From Herbihabitans rhizosphaerae (GTDB lineage: Bacteria; Actinomycetota; Actinomycetes; Mycobacteriales; Pseudonocardiaceae), in NCBI RefSeq assembly GCF_004216555.1, contig NZ_SGWQ01000010.1, forward strand, positions 62,001 through 126,000: a stretch of DNA of 64,000 nt. The letters are read 5' to 3'. The notes under the pieces were generated by a model that saw nothing but the letters and a program-made list of their open reading frames with translations, was not told the origin of the DNA and searched no databases. Below are positions 1-10,198 of this stretch, one piece after another (positions within the stretch are counted from its first letter, which is position 1; the number at the start of each line of letters is the position of its first letter). A program made the position numbers and the translations under genes.

Positions 1-29
1 CAGTGCGGCCACCGCAGCGGGGTGCAGGG

Positions 30-1373
30 TCACCGGGAGACCAGCCCTTCGTCGGGGTCGCGCGGCTCGCGCGGGGTCAGCGGCTCGGCGCCGTGGCCGA
101 CCGCGACCGCGCCCAGCGGCTCCCAGTCGGCCGGCAGCTCCAGGATCTCACGCACCGGGTCCGGGCAGAAGATCGTCGAGGACACCCAGCAGGACGCCAG
201 CCCCTCGGCCGCCAGCGCCACCAGCAGTCCCTGCACAGCGGCCCCGCCGGCGACCGTGAACATGGTCCGCTCGGCCTCGGTGCGGCGCGCGTCCGGATAG
301 TCGTGCGACCCGTCCCGCACTAGGAACGGCAGCACGATTTCCGTTGCCCCGTAAAGAATGTCGCCCCGTCGTACCCGCTTGGCGATGCTGTCGTCGGACC
401 GTCCGTCGCCGCGCAGGTCGTCCTTCCACGCCTCGCGCATCCCGTCCAGCAGCCGCTTGCGCCGCGACCGGTCGGCCAGGTGCACGAACCGCACCGGCCG
501 GGTGTGGTGCGGGGCCGGCGCGGTGAGCCCGGAGGCGACCGCACGGCGCAGCGCGTCGACGTCCACCGGCTCGTCGGTGAACGACCGCACCGACCGCCGC
601 AGCAGCACCGCCTCGCGATGCCCCTGCGCGATCGCCTCCGCCGTGCCGAGCCGGAACAGGTCCTCGTCCACCGGGCGCACCAGGTCGGCGGCCACCGCGG
701 TCGGGTGCCCGATGTCCAGCCCGCGCAGCACGGCCACCGGCACGCCGCCCAGCTTCCCCTTCACCAGGTCGGCCGCGGCCGCGATCTCGTCGGCCACCGC
801 GACCTCGGTGACCACCAGCTCGTTGCCCTGCTTGTCGACGGTGCCCTCGTAGGAGTGCAACACCTGGATGCCGGACGCGCCGATCGCCGCGTCGGTCTGC
901 CCGACCCGCCACGTGCGGCCCATCGTGTCGGTGATCACCACGGCCACCTCGACGCCGAGCCGCTCGCGCAGCCCGGCCCGCAGCGCGTGCGCCGAGGCGT
1001 CCGGATCCGTTGGCAGCAAAGCGATCTCGCCGGATTCCACATTGGACGCGTCCACTCCGGACGCGGCCTGCACGATGCCGAGGTGGTTCTCCGTGATCAG
1101 CGTCCGGCCGTGCCGCGCGACGATCCGCACCGATTCGTCGAACACGGCGCGCCGCCGGGCCGCGTCGCGCTCCTCCGGGTCGGCCGGCACCGACCGCAAC
1201 CGTCCCTCGATCTTGGAGACCACCTTGCTGGTCACCACGACCACGTCGCCCGATCGCAGCCAGCGCGCCGCTTCGGCGATCGCACCGGTGAGGTCGTCGC
1301 CGGGACGGAATTCGGGTAGCCCGGTGACCGGGATGATCTCCAGGCCGCGCGGCGCGGCGTGATCGCTAGCCAA
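30..1373 (-). CDS. fbiB: FbiB: F420:gamma-glutamyl ligase / FMN reductase-like protein
   Basis: Adds gamma-linked glutamates to F420-0 to make mature coenzyme F420. The C-terminal nitroreductase-fold domain of FbiB reduces the dehydro-F420 precursor (family knowledge). About residues 1-240 form the CofE ligase domain, opening with [11 protein letters not shown] and [10 protein letters not shown]; about 245-447 form the nitroreductase domain (RRSVRSF, then SCWVSSTIF). The 447 residues match the two-domain mycobacterial protein. The TTG start is chosen because it overlaps the fbiA stop by 8 nt and gives the usual short leader; longer upstream starts add arginine-rich sequence that looks non-native. 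It is the last gene of an M50 protease-fbiA-fbiB run. Confidence 0.93.
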   Translation of the reverse strand: MASDHAAPRGLEIIPVTGLPEFRPGDDLTGAIAEAARWLRSGDVVVVTSKVVSKIEGRLRSVPADPEERDAARRRAVFDESVRIVARHGRTLITENHLGIVQAASGVDASNVESGEIALLPTDPDASAHALRAGLRERLGVEVAVVITDTMGRTWRVGQTDAAIGASGIQVLHSYEGTVDKQGNELVVTEVAVADEIAAAADLVKGKLGGVPVAVLRGLDIGHPTAVAADLVRPVDEDLFRLGTAEAIAQGHREAVLLRRSVRSFTDEPVDVDALRRAVASGLTAPAPHHTRPVRFVHLADRSRRKRLLDGMREAWKDDLRGDGRSDDSIAKRVRRGDILYGATEIVLPFLVRDGSHDYPDARRTEAERTMFTVAGGAAVQGLLVALAAEGLASCWVSSTIFCPDPVREILELPADWEPLGAVAVGHGAEPLTPREPRDPDEGLVSR

Positions 1374-2346
1374 GATCGGCCCCCGCGAGCGACAGCGCGG
1401 CGCGGGCGATCTCCGCCGTCGCGTCCACATCGGACATGATCAGCGGCAGCGCGCGGGACGCGACGCCCGGCACGTGCGCGGTGTCGCCGGTGTGCACCAG
1501 CCAGCCGTCCAGGATGCCGGTCTCCGAGTCGTGCCGGGAGCCGTAGTGCACGCCGACCGCGGCCGCCGTGGTGTCCACGCCGATCGCCTCCAGGCACTTG
1601 TCGGCCATGCCGCGCAACGGTTTCCCGCCGATGATGGGGGACACGCCGACCACGCCGGCGCCGGTCTTGCGCAGCGCGTCGCGCACTCCGGGCACGGCGA
1701 GCACGGAGCCGACGCTCACCACCGGGTTGGACGGCGCGAGCAGCACCGCGTCCGCCTTCTCGATCGCGTCCAGCACGCCGGGAGCGGGTGTCGACTCCTC
1801 CGCGCCGACCGGCACGATCTTGTGCGCGGTCGGCTCGGCGCGGTGACGCACCCACCACTCCTGGAAGTGGATCGCCTTGCGCTCGCCGTCCTCCGAGATC
1901 ACCACGTGCGTCTCGACCCGGTCGTCGGTCATCGGCAACAGCCGGACGCCGGGGCGCCACCGGTCGCACAGCGCCTCGGTGACCGCGGACAGCGGGTACC
2001 CGGCACGCAGCATCCGCGAGCGGATCAGGTGCGTGGCGATGTCCTTGTCGCCGAGGGAGAACCAGTCCGGGTCGGCGCCGTAGGAGGCGAGTTCCTCCTT
2101 GACCGTCCAGGTCTCTCCGGCGCGACCCCAGCCGCGCTCGGAGTCGATTCCTCCGCCGAGGGTGTACATGCACGTGTCCAGGTCGGGACAGATGCGCAGG
2201 CCGTGCAGCCACACGTCGTCGCCGGTGTTCACCAGCGCGGTGACCTCGTGCTCGCCCTCGCCGACCGCTGGCAGGTCGAGGGCCTTCTTCACGCCGAGCA
2301 GGAACCTGGCTCCGCCGACCCCGCCGACGATTACCGCTACCTTCAC
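1366..2346 (-). CDS. fbiA: FbiA: 2-phospho-L-lactate / phosphoenolpyruvyl transferase
   Basis: CofD/FbiA family enzyme that transfers the activated phospholactyl or phosphoenolpyruvyl group to the deazaflavin Fo, giving (dehydro-)F420-0. The N-terminus [18 protein letters not shown] is the diagnostic nucleotide-binding start, followed by TALVNTGDD and later [11 protein letters not shown]. The GTG at 2346 puts this motif at residue 2, as in mycobacterial FbiA, with GGGAGG upstream. 326 residues is normal length. It lies 29 nt after the M50 protease stop and overlaps fbiB by 8 nt, so translational coupling is likely. Confidence 0.95.
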   Translation of the reverse strand: MKVAVIVGGVGGARFLLGVKKALDLPAVGEGEHEVTALVNTGDDVWLHGLRICPDLDTCMYTLGGGIDSERGWGRAGETWTVKEELASYGADPDWFSLGDKDIATHLIRSRMLRAGYPLSAVTEALCDRWRPGVRLLPMTDDRVETHVVISEDGERKAIHFQEWWVRHRAEPTAHKIVPVGAEESTPAPGVLDAIEKADAVLLAPSNPVVSVGSVLAVPGVRDALRKTGAGVVGVSPIIGGKPLRGMADKCLEAIGVDTTAAAVGVHYGSRHDSETGILDGWLVHTGDTAHVPGVASRALPLIMSDVDATAEIARAALSLAGADLG

Positions 2347-2375
2347 GGACGCGAGATTAGCCTCCCGGCCGAAGC

Positions 2376-3131
2376 TCAGCGCCAGAACATGAAATTCGAG
2401 TACCCGACGATCCACCACGGCTCGCCGCCGATGCCCTCGAACACCCAGCCGGCCACGTCGAACAGCACGCCGCTGGCGCCCGGGATGCCGATCAGGACGG
2501 CGAACAGCACCAGCGGCGCCCAGGGCCGGGCCTTCGCGCCGAGTTCGCGGGCGCGGTGCGACAGGTAGGGCTCCAGCGCGCCCCAGCCGTCCAGGCCCGG
2601 GATCGGCAGCATGTTCAGCACGAACGCCAGGATCTGCACCAGCGCCAGGTAGGACAGCGCGGCGGCGAGCATCGGCGCCGGGTTGGTCAGCGCCATCGCG
2701 ATCGTGATCAGAATGCCCAGCCCCAGGTTGGCCGCCGGACCGGCCAGGGACACCGCCGACTCAACCCCCTTGGAGCGCAGCGAGTAGTGGTTGATCCACA
2801 CCGCGCCGCCGGGCAGCGGGATGCCGCCGGCCGCGAGCAGCAGCAGCGGCAGGAACAGGCTCAGTACCGGGTCGGTGTACTTGCGCGGGTCGAGGGTCAG
2901 ATAGCCCTTGAAGTACACCTCGCGGTCGCCACCCCGGAAGGCGGTGAACGCGTGCCCGAACTCGTGCAGACACAGCGACACCGCCCAGCCGCCGATCACC
3001 AGCAGCCAGGTGCCGGCGATCGTGCCGGCGCTCTGGTACTCGTTGTCCAGACCTGTCAGCACACCGCCGGCAACGGTCAGCGCGATCAGGCCGAGGAAGA
3101 TGGGCGACGGGCGCACCACTGATCTCTGCAC
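2376..3131 (-). CDS. Site-2 protease family (M50) membrane metalloprotease
   Basis: Intramembrane zinc protease fold. HEFGH at residues 56-60 supplies the metal-binding histidines and catalytic glutamate, and the NMLPIPGLDGW segment (Asp181) is the conserved third-ligand motif of site-2 proteases. Several hydrophobic stretches (about 10-25, 40-58, 88-105, 125-150, 155-175, 205-225) indicate a polytopic membrane protein. There is no PDZ domain, so this is the short subgroup. The start is GTG. It is co-oriented with fbiA/fbiB, but no functional link to F420 is established; the substrate is unknown. Confidence 0.85.
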   Translation of the reverse strand: MQRSVVRPSPIFLGLIALTVAGGVLTGLDNEYQSAGTIAGTWLLVIGGWAVSLCLHEFGHAFTAFRGGDREVYFKGYLTLDPRKYTDPVLSLFLPLLLLAAGGIPLPGGAVWINHYSLRSKGVESAVSLAGPAANLGLGILITIAMALTNPAPMLAAALSYLALVQILAFVLNMLPIPGLDGWGALEPYLSHRARELGAKARPWAPLVLFAVLIGIPGASGVLFDVAGWVFEGIGGEPWWIVGYSNFMFWR

Positions 3132-3335
3132 CCCACCAGTGTGGCGGATCTTCGTCCCGGGTTTTTCTCGCGCCCTCCCTCACCAGGGTGGACCAGGCAA
3201 TATCGCGTCACCCATGCGTGGACTCGGCTTGACCCGCCGGCACTACACAGGTGTAATCACATTGATGTCATTCGCCGTTCTGGCGAGTGGTGTCCGCCAA
3301 CGCGGGGAGTGCGAAAGGCGAGGAGGCGGACGGAC

Positions 3336-3647
3336 ATGCAGGGAATCGAAGGAGGTCGCGTCGTGGAGTGGGGGGAGCACCCAACCGACGAGTGGGATGC
3401 TCTCGCTGATCTGTTCGACGAGACCGAAGAGCAGGAGTGGCAGGACCGCGCGCTGTGCGCGCAGACCGACCCGGAGGCGTTCTTCCCCGAGAAGGGCGGC
3501 TCGACCAGGGAGGCCAAGCGGATCTGTCAGGGCTGTGAGGTGCGCTCCGAGTGCCTCGAGTACGCCCTGGCACACGACGAACGCTTCGGCATCTGGGGCG
3601 GCCTGTCCGAGCGCGAGCGGCGCAAGCTGAAAAAGCGGGCCGTCTAG
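3336..3647 (+). CDS. whiB2: WhiB2/WhmD-type iron-sulfur transcription factor
   Basis: Wbl-family protein with a 4Fe-4S cluster held by four cysteines (ALCAQ, then CQGC, then EC). It also has the signature FGIWGGLSERERR and a basic C-terminal tail (RRKLKKRAV) for DNA contact. The core is nearly identical in kind to mycobacterial WhiB2, a septation and cell-division regulator. Two starts are plausible: ATG 3336 with AGGAGG nine bases upstream, and GTG 3363 with a near-perfect AAGGAGGT six bases upstream (95 residues). The second may well be the true one. It is divergent from the M50-fbiAB operon, the arrangement known from mycobacteria. Confidence 0.93.
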   Translation: MQGIEGGRVVEWGEHPTDEWDALADLFDETEEQEWQDRALCAQTDPEAFFPEKGGSTREAKRICQGCEVRSECLEYALAHDERFGIWGGLSERERRKLKKRAV

Positions 3648-3806
3648 GCGGCGCACGGCCGAACGGGCGACTCGACCCGAGGAGTCCGTTCTGCCAGGCT
3701 GCGCCTGTCCATTCGCGCGGCTAGTCGAGCGAGGAGGTGACCGCGTGCCTCCCCGGTTCCCCCACCGCGCGGTCCCCGCTGACTGTCCACAGTGGAGTCC
3801 CCACTA

Positions 3807-6800
3807 GTGCCCCGCAGAACACCTCGCGGCTCCGGCACACCGCCGGCCGTGCGCACCGTTCCCGTGCTCGCCGTGCTCGTATGCCATGACGGCGCCGACT
3901 GGTTGCCCGACACGCTCGCCGCGCTGGCCGCGTCCACCCCGCGCCCGAGGCACGTGATCGCGGTCGACACCGGGTCCACCGACGACACCGCGCGCCTGCT
4001 CGCCGACGCCGAGCTGGACGGCGTGCTCACCCTGGACCGCACCACCGGTTTCGCCACCGCCGTGGCCGCCGCGGTCGACCACGCCGTCGAACGCTGGGGC
4101 GATCCGGGCGGCTGGGTGTGGGTGCTGCACGACGACAGCGCGCCCGAGCCGGACTGCCTCGCCACGCTGCTCACCGCCGCCGAGGCGTCACCGTCGGCCG
4201 GCGTGCTCGGCCCGCTCGCCCTGGACTGGGACGATCAGCGGCTAGTCGTGGAGGCGGGCCTGTCCACCGACGCGTCCGGCCACCGGCAGACCGGGTTCCG
4301 CCCCGGCCAGCTCGACCGCGGCAAGATCCAGCACAACGGCGAGAGCGGCTCCCACCCGTTCGAGCAGAGCACCGAGGTACTCGCCGTGTCCAGCGCCGGC
4401 CTGCTGGTGCGCCGCGAGCTGTGGCACCGGCTCGGCGGGTTCGACGAGCACCTGCCGCTGCTGCGCGAGGACATCGACTTCGGCTGGCGCGCCAACCGCG
4501 TGGGCATCGTCGTGCTGTGCGTGCCGTCCGCGCGGATCAGGCACGCGCGCGCGGCGACCCGGGGGCTGCGCGCACCGGACGCGGTCCCAGGAAACGGCAC
4601 TGGCACGTTCCGGCGCGCCGACCGGGCGCACGGGCTGCGCACGTTCCTGGTCAACTGCTCCACGTTCTCCCTGGTGATCGGCGTTCCCCGGCTGGTGCTG
4701 CTGTGCCTGCTGCGGACGATCGGGTACGACGTGCTGCGCCGGTTCGGCGACGCGGGGGCGGAGTTGTACGCGGCCCGCTACGTGCTCGGCGGGCGGGCCG
4801 ACATCCGTGCCGCCCGGGCCCGCCGCCGTGTCGCCGCTCGCGAGGTGGTCAGCTCCGGCGGCGTGCGCGGACTGTTCACCAGCAGGTGGACGCGGCTGCG
4901 CAACGGCCTGCGCAGCCTGCTCACCCACATGGCGCGGCGGCGGATCGAGGCGGACGCGGCGCTGGGCCGGCTGCCGGACACGCACCGGGTCGCCCAGACC
5001 TCCGACGGCGAGCGCCGTCCGGTCGGGCCGGACGCGATGCCGGCCGGCGCGGTCGGCGTGTCCCGTACGCGGCGGGCTGGGCTGCGCAGGCCGGCCACCG
5101 TCGCGGTGTCCCTGCCGACGACGACACTGCCGGCGACCGCGCCCACCGGTGTGCGCCCGAGTCCCCGGCCACGGCCGTCGCCACGTCCGCGCACCGATCA
5201 GCCGGTCGAGCACGAGGAGATCGTGTTCGTCGAGGTCGACCGTCGGCACCTGGTGCGGCAGATCCTGCTCGCGCCGCCGCTGCTGCTCCTGATCGGCCTG
5301 CTCGTCGTGTCACTGGCGACCAACTGGGACCGGCTCGGGCTCGACCTCGCCGGCGGGCGGCTGCTCCCGGCCGGCCAGCTCGGCGCGACCTGGTCGGACT
5401 ACCTCGCGGCGTGGCACCCGGTCACCGGTGGCACCGCCGCGCCCGCGCCCGCCGCCCTCGCGGTGCTCGGCGTGCTGGGCGGGGTGCTCGCGCCGTTCGG
5501 GGCGGTGCCGGCCGCGGTGGCGCTGCTGCTGTTGTTCGACGCGCCGCTCGCCGGCCTCGGCGCGTACATCGCCACTCGCCAGCTGCCGGTGCCGCGCTGG
5601 GTGCGCGCGCTGGTCGCCGCCGCGTACGCGCTGCTGCCGCCGGCCACCGCCGCGGTCGCGCAGGGACGGCTGGACGCGGTGATCGTGCACGTGATGCTGC
5701 CGCCCGTGGTGGCCGGGATCGCCGGCCTGCTGGTGCGCGGGCGCAAGGCGACCGGCTCGACGGCGTGGTTGTCCACGGCGGCCGGCTCGGCGATCGGGCT
5801 CGCGGTGATCGGCGCGTTCTCACCGCTGGTGCACCTGCTGCTGGTGCTCACGGCACTCGGCGGGTTCGTCATGGTGCCCGGTCACCGGGGTGACGGTCGG
5901 CGCCGGGTCGCCGCGCTGTTCGCGATCGTGCTGCTGCCGCTGGCGCTGTTGCTGCCCTGGCCGGCCGTGGTGATCCAGCACCCGGGCGTGGTGCTGCACG
6001 GCGTCGGCGCGTGGGTCGCCGAGACGTCGGCGTCCACGGTCGACCTGCTCGCCCTGCACCCCGGCGGGCCGGGTGCCGCGCCGGTGCTCGGCGCGCTCGT
6101 GCTGCTCGCCGTCCTGATCGCGCTGGTGCTGCGGCCCAGCCGGTCGATGCTGCCCGGATTCGGACTGGCCGCACTCGGACTGGCCGGCGTCGTCGTGGTC
6201 AGCCAGCTCTCGGCGCGCCCGCTGGTCGGCGGGCCGGACGCGCACGGCTGGACCGGCCCGGTGCTGCTGGTCGCCGGCTGGGGACTGCTGCTGACCGTGC
6301 TCGCCGCCTGTCGTCCCGGCGGGCCGGTGCTCGGGCCGGCCGCGGTGGCCCGGGTCGCCGCGGTGCTCGGCGCGCTCGCCGTGCTGTCGTTCGCCGCCGG
6401 CTCGGTGCTCGCCGGGCGCAAGGGGCCGCTGCGCGCGGACGACGGCGTGGGCCTCGCCTCGACGCTGCGGCACGAACTGGAGAACACGAACCGGTCGGTG
6501 CTCACCCTGGCCGCGGGCGGGCAGCCGGTGCGCCAGAGTGCCGGCCGTGCGCCGAGGCTCGGCGACGACGACCTGGTGCCGGTGCCGTCCGCGACCGCTC
6601 GACTGTCCCGATTGGACAGTGAGCTGCGCTCGCCGGAGCCGGCCGTGGCGCGGGCGGCGGTGGCGGACGCGGCGACCTCGGGTGTCGCTTTCGTTGTGCT
6701 GCCGGACGAATCGGCGGCGGCCGGGCTGCGCGCGGCGGCCGGCGATCTGGTCGCCGACGCACCGTCCACTTCGGACGGTCGGCCGGTGCTGCGGCTGCAG

Positions 6801-7187
6801 CCGGCCGGCGGTGCGGCGGTGCTGCTGTCCCCGGAGATGGCCAAGCGGGCGACCACGGGCGGCGCGCCGCCGAGCGAGTTGGGCGCCGGCGGGATCGTGC
6901 CGGTGGAGGCCGCGCCGCCGAACGTGGCCGCGCGGGTGTCCGACGGGCCGGACGGACGGCTGCTGGTGATCGCCGCCGAGGAGGAGCCAGGGTGGCGGGC
7001 GACGGTGAACGGGCGGCAGGTGCCGGTGGTGCGCTCCTGGGGTGACCTGGTGGGGGTGGCCGTGCCGACGCGGGCGGCCGAGGTCCGGCTGGAGCACTCG
7101 TCGGCGTTGCGCAGCGTGCTGCTGTTGTCGCAAGGCGCGGTGGTGCTGTTCGCGCTGCTGACCGCGATCCCGTCCCGGCGCCCGTGA
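3807..7187 (+). CDS. Large membrane glycosyltransferase, family 2
   Basis: About 1126 residues. Residues 10-270 form a GT-A family 2 glycosyltransferase: AVLVCHDGADWLPDTL at the start, AVDTGSTDDT, the metal-binding HDDS near residue 108, and REDIDFGWR as the acceptor-side acid motif. A basic linker follows, then a long C-terminal part with many hydrophobic segments (roughly 480-900) and a final soluble domain. The layout suggests a polyprenyl-phosphate or cell-wall polysaccharide transferase at the membrane (inference). GTG 3807 is preferred because GTGGAG lies nine bases upstream; GTG 3792 is an alternative. It stands alone after whiB2. Confidence 0.85.
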   Translation: MPRRTPRGSGTPPAVRTVPVLAVLVCHDGADWLPDTLAALAASTPRPRHVIAVDTGSTDDTARLLADAELDGVLTLDRTTGFATAVAAAVDHAVERWGDPGGWVWVLHDDSAPEPDCLATLLTAAEASPSAGVLGPLALDWDDQRLVVEAGLSTDASGHRQTGFRPGQLDRGKIQHNGESGSHPFEQSTEVLAVSSAGLLVRRELWHRLGGFDEHLPLLREDIDFGWRANRVGIVVLCVPSARIRHARAATRGLRAPDAVPGNGTGTFRRADRAHGLRTFLVNCSTFSLVIGVPRLVLLCLLRTIGYDVLRRFGDAGAELYAARYVLGGRADIRAARARRRVAAREVVSSGGVRGLFTSRWTRLRNGLRSLLTHMARRRIEADAALGRLPDTHRVAQTSDGERRPVGPDAMPAGAVGVSRTRRAGLRRPATVAVSLPTTTLPATAPTGVRPSPRPRPSPRPRTDQPVEHEEIVFVEVDRRHLVRQILLAPPLLLLIGLLVVSLATNWDRLGLDLAGGRLLPAGQLGATWSDYLAAWHPVTGGTAAPAPAALAVLGVLGGVLAPFGAVPAAVALLLLFDAPLAGLGAYIATRQLPVPRWVRALVAAAYALLPPATAAVAQGRLDAVIVHVMLPPVVAGIAGLLVRGRKATGSTAWLSTAAGSAIGLAVIGAFSPLVHLLLVLTALGGFVMVPGHRGDGRRRVAALFAIVLLPLALLLPWPAVVIQHPGVVLHGVGAWVAETSASTVDLLALHPGGPGAAPVLGALVLLAVLIALVLRPSRSMLPGFGLAALGLAGVVVVSQLSARPLVGGPDAHGWTGPVLLVAGWGLLLTVLAACRPGGPVLGPAAVARVAAVLGALAVLSFAAGSVLAGRKGPLRADDGVGLASTLRHELENTNRSVLTLAAGGQPVRQSAGRAPRLGDDDLVPVPSATARLSRLDSELRSPEPAVARAAVADAATSGVAFVVLPDESAAAGLRAAAGDLVADAPSTSDGRPVLRLQPAGGAAVLLSPEMAKRATTGGAPPSELGAGGIVPVEAAPPNVAARVSDGPDGRLLVIAAEEEPGWRATVNGRQVPVVRSWGDLVGVAVPTRAAEVRLEHSSALRSVLLLSQGAVVLFALLTAIPSRRP

Positions 7188-7218
7188 ACTGTCGGTGGTG
7201 CCGGCTAGCGTCGAGCGC

Positions 7219-8298
7219 GTGCACACCACAGACCTGCTCGTCCGGCGTGACGATCACCGCCGGTGCGAGGTCCGCGAGTCCGAGTTCGCCCCGCTGCGCG
7301 AGGGGCAGGCCCGCTTCCGCGTCGACCGGTTCGCGCTGACCTCCAACAACGTCACCTACGCCCTGCTCGGCGACGTGATGGGCTACTGGGGCTTCTACCC
7401 GGCCGAGGACGGCTGGGGCCAGGTGCCCGCCTGGGGCTTCGCCGAGGTGATCGAGTCCGCGACCGGCGCGGTGGCCGTCGGCGACCGGTTCTACGGCTAC
7501 TGGCCGATGTCCAGCCACGCGATCCTGGAACCCGTGGCGCACGGCGGACCGGTGGTCGACGACGCCGAGCACCGCCGCGCCCTGCCCGCGATGTACAACA
7601 ACTACCTGCCCGCGTCCGCTCCCGACGCACACACCGAGGAGCTCCAGTCGCTGATCCGACCGCTGTTCGCCTCGGCCTGGCTGATCGACGATTTCCTTGC
7701 CGCGCAAGGGTTCCGGGACGCGGCGACGGTGCTGATCACGAGCGCGTCGAGCAAGACGGCGGCGGCCACCGCGTGGTGCCTGGCCCGGCGTGCCGAGCGG
7801 CCGGCGCTGGTCGGGCTCACCTCGGCGGCCAACACCGAGTTCGTCGCCGGGCTCGCCGGTTACGACCGCGCGGTCGCCTACTCCGACATCGCCTCGGCGG
7901 ACCTGGCCGGCCCGGTCATGCTGATCGACATCGCCGGCTCGGCCGACATCCGGCGCGCCGTCCACGAGCGCTTCGGCGACGGGCTGTCCTGGACGCTCGG
8001 CGTCGGTGGCACGCATATGAGTGAGATCTCCGGGTTGGCCGCACCCCAGGAGGGCGGTGGCGAGTCCGAGATCTTCTTCGCGCCGACCTACCTGGAACAG
8101 CGCACCGCCGAGATCGGCTCGCGGGAGCTGCCCGAAATGATCAGCGGTGCGGAGTCGGAGTACCTGGAAGGCGTCGCGCGCACCTGGCCGATCACCCGCG
8201 CGTCCGAGCCGGACGCCGTCCGCGCGGCCTGGATCGACCAGGTCGACGGGAAGCGCGACCCCGCCGGCGGCACGATCTTGTCGTTGGTCCGGTCCTAA
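7219..8298 (+). CDS. DUF2855 family protein, MDR-like fold
   Basis: 359 residues resembling the DUF2855 family, distant relatives of medium-chain dehydrogenases. Visible parts are a GroES-like N-terminal region (FALTSNNVTYALLGD, then WGFYP) and a Rossmann-like middle (TVLITSASSKTAAATAW). No catalytic activity is established for this family. The GTG start was chosen because homologous sequence begins there. The gene ends tail-to-tail with the RpiR regulator, the two stops overlapping by 4 nt. Confidence 0.75.
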   Translation: MHTTDLLVRRDDHRRCEVRESEFAPLREGQARFRVDRFALTSNNVTYALLGDVMGYWGFYPAEDGWGQVPAWGFAEVIESATGAVAVGDRFYGYWPMSSHAILEPVAHGGPVVDDAEHRRALPAMYNNYLPASAPDAHTEELQSLIRPLFASAWLIDDFLAAQGFRDAATVLITSASSKTAAATAWCLARRAERPALVGLTSAANTEFVAGLAGYDRAVAYSDIASADLAGPVMLIDIAGSADIRRAVHERFGDGLSWTLGVGGTHMSEISGLAAPQEGGGESEIFFAPTYLEQRTAEIGSRELPEMISGAESEYLEGVARTWPITRASEPDAVRAAWIDQVDGKRDPAGGTILSLVRS

Positions 8299-9215
8299 CG
8301 CGAGTCGGGCGGGACGCGTGGCTGGGCGGCTCGTGAGGCCGTGGACCGGTGCAGTGGCACGTCGAGGTTTCCGCCCACGATGTCGGCGCGCAGGCGGTTG
8401 GTGGTCTTCCAACTGTCGAGCGCCCGGTCGGGGTCGGCGGCGGCCACACCGAGGATCAACGCGTCCACCAGCAGAAGGTTCGCGATCTCGGGGCCGGGCA
8501 GCAGATCGTCCGTGGAGGGCGTGACGAGCACGGTGGCCACCCGGTCGGCGAAATGGCTGGCCAACATCTCCGTGATGAGCACGACCGGGCAGCCGATGCG
8601 GGCCGCTTCGCTGATCGCCACGTCCTGTTCGCGAACATGGCGCAGTGGCGCGATGATGACCAGCGCCGACCGGGGGCCGAGTTGGCCGAGTGCGTCGGCG
8701 AAGTTGTAACCGGTCAGCGCGGTCGCGGTGGCGCTCCGCCCGATTCGCCGTAGCCCCAGCGACATCGCCATGGCCGCGGGTTCGGCCGATCCGTAGCCGA
8801 CGATCAGGGTGTCCGACGCGGTCGCGAGGGTCTTGATGGCGGCGTCGAACGCCTCGGCGGGGACGGTGCGCGGAAGAGCGCGCGCGAGATGCGCCGCGTC
8901 CAGGCTGATCTTGGCCAGCAGCTGACTGCTGTCGTCGGACTGGGTCAGGTTCTCGGCGAGGGTCTGCTCCGGGTCACGGACCTGGTTGAGCATGGCGGCG
9001 GCCGCGCGGCGCAGCTCACCGAGCCCGCCGTAGCCCAGTTGCTTGACGGTTCGGATGACCGTCGCGTCACTGACGCCTGCCTGGTCGGCGATCTCCTGCG
9101 CGGAGAACACCGAGGCCTCCGCGGGGTGTAGGGCGAGGAAGTCGACCACGCGGAGACCGCTGTCGCTCAGTTGCTCCCTGACCTGGGCGATTCGTTTCGT
9201 CAACGATGGCTCCAT
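8295..9215 (-). CDS. RpiR/MurR family transcriptional regulator (HTH + SIS)
   Basis: The N-terminal RpiR helix-turn-helix (about residues 1-77; FSAQEIADQAGVSDATVIR is the recognition region) is followed by a SIS domain (about 120-260), which in this family senses phosphorylated sugars or related small ligands. The start is ATG. It is divergent from the ABC transporter/oxidase operon beginning at 9305, and the shared intergenic region has a dyad at 9245-9263, so control of that operon and of itself is likely (inference). Length (306) is typical. Confidence 0.88.
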   Translation of the reverse strand: MEPSLTKRIAQVREQLSDSGLRVVDFLALHPAEASVFSAQEIADQAGVSDATVIRTVKQLGYGGLGELRRAAAAMLNQVRDPEQTLAENLTQSDDSSQLLAKISLDAAHLARALPRTVPAEAFDAAIKTLATASDTLIVGYGSAEPAAMAMSLGLRRIGRSATATALTGYNFADALGQLGPRSALVIIAPLRHVREQDVAISEAARIGCPVVLITEMLASHFADRVATVLVTPSTDDLLPGPEIANLLLVDALILGVAAADPDRALDSWKTTNRLRADIVGGNLDVPLHRSTASRAAQPRVPPDSR

Positions 9216-9244
9216 CTAGCACCCACTAGACATCTGCGATTTCA

Positions 9245-9263
9245 TGAAGTAGACACTACATCA
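9245..9263. promoter_or_regulatory. Candidate RpiR operator dyad
   Basis: TGAAGTAGACACTACATCA is an imperfect inverted repeat with GTAG/CTAC arms around ACA, in the 89-bp space between the RpiR gene and the divergent transporter operon. A CTAG-containing stretch at 9216-9229 may add a second half-site. Binding is inferred from position and symmetry only. Confidence 0.5.
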
Positions 9264-9304
9264 CTGCAGGGCGGACATACCACTCGGCGGGCGGAGGTAG
9301 TGAG

Positions 9305-10198
9305 ATGCGGCGAAGCTCGTGGCTGATCGTTGTGTCGTTGTTCCAAGCACTGGCCCTGGTGGGCTGCGGTTTGAGCGCGTCGACCTCGGCGGACCCCGGT
9401 CTGACGGACCGTCCGCGGGGGCGCTGTGCTCCGGAATTGGCCGCGAGCGTGCCCGCACCGATCCGGCAGCGCGGCGAACTCCTGGTCGGGATGGTTCCGA
9501 ACAGTCCGCCCATGGCGTATCACGCGGAAGACCACTCCATCGTCGGTTTCGACCGTGACATGAGTCAGGCGATCACCGATGTGCTCTGTTTGAGAGCGAA
9601 CCCGATTCCCACGAATCTCGACGCGATCGTCCCGGGTTTGGCGGCCGGGCGATTCGACGTGGTTCTCGCCTCGCTCGCTCCCACCGAGGAGCGCAGGAAG
9701 AGCGCCGACTTCGTCACGTATTACAACGGCGGGCAGGGCTTTCTCGCCAGGAGTGACACGAACTTCCCGGTGCGGTCCTATCTGGATCTGTGCGGCCGCG
9801 CGGTCGGCGTGATAGTCGGATCCGTTCAGCAGGGGCAGTTGGACGAGGCGGCCGATACGTGCCCCAAGGCCGGACGCCCCTCGTGGCGTCTGAGCCTCTT
9901 CCCGGACGGGACGGCGACGGTGCTCGCCCTGCGCAGCAGTCGAATCGATGTCCTGTACATGTCGATTTCGCCCACGCAATATGTGGCGAACACGTCGCCG
10001 GAGCTGTTCCGCCTGGCCGGTCGGTACAAGCGGTCTCTCGTGGCCGCCGCCCTCAAGAAGAACTCGCCATTGTCGGCTCCGGTCCACAACGCGGTTCGAG
10101 CGCTGCTGTCGGACGGGACGTACCACAAGATTCTGGAGAAATGGAAGCTACAGGAAAACCAGCTCGACTCCACTGATCTTCTGAGCGGAAGGCCATGA
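9305..10198 (+). CDS. ABC transporter substrate-binding lipoprotein (amino-acid/amine type)
   Basis: Extracytoplasmic family 3 solute-binding protein. The N-terminal signal ends in a lipobox (LVGCG, Cys about residue 21), so it should be a lipid-anchored receptor. The mature part has the family core (RGELLVGMVPNSPPMAY, then GFDRDM and RFDVVLASLAPTEERR). First gene of a four-gene operon; its TGA overlaps the permease ATG (ATGA). The ligand is not readable from sequence; polar amino acids or amines are usual for the family. Confidence 0.88.
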   Translation: MRRSSWLIVVSLFQALALVGCGLSASTSADPGLTDRPRGRCAPELAASVPAPIRQRGELLVGMVPNSPPMAYHAEDHSIVGFDRDMSQAITDVLCLRANPIPTNLDAIVPGLAAGRFDVVLASLAPTEERRKSADFVTYYNGGQGFLARSDTNFPVRSYLDLCGRAVGVIVGSVQQGQLDEAADTCPKAGRPSWRLSLFPDGTATVLALRSSRIDVLYMSISPTQYVANTSPELFRLAGRYKRSLVAAALKKNSPLSAPVHNAVRALLSDGTYHKILEKWKLQENQLDSTDLLSGRP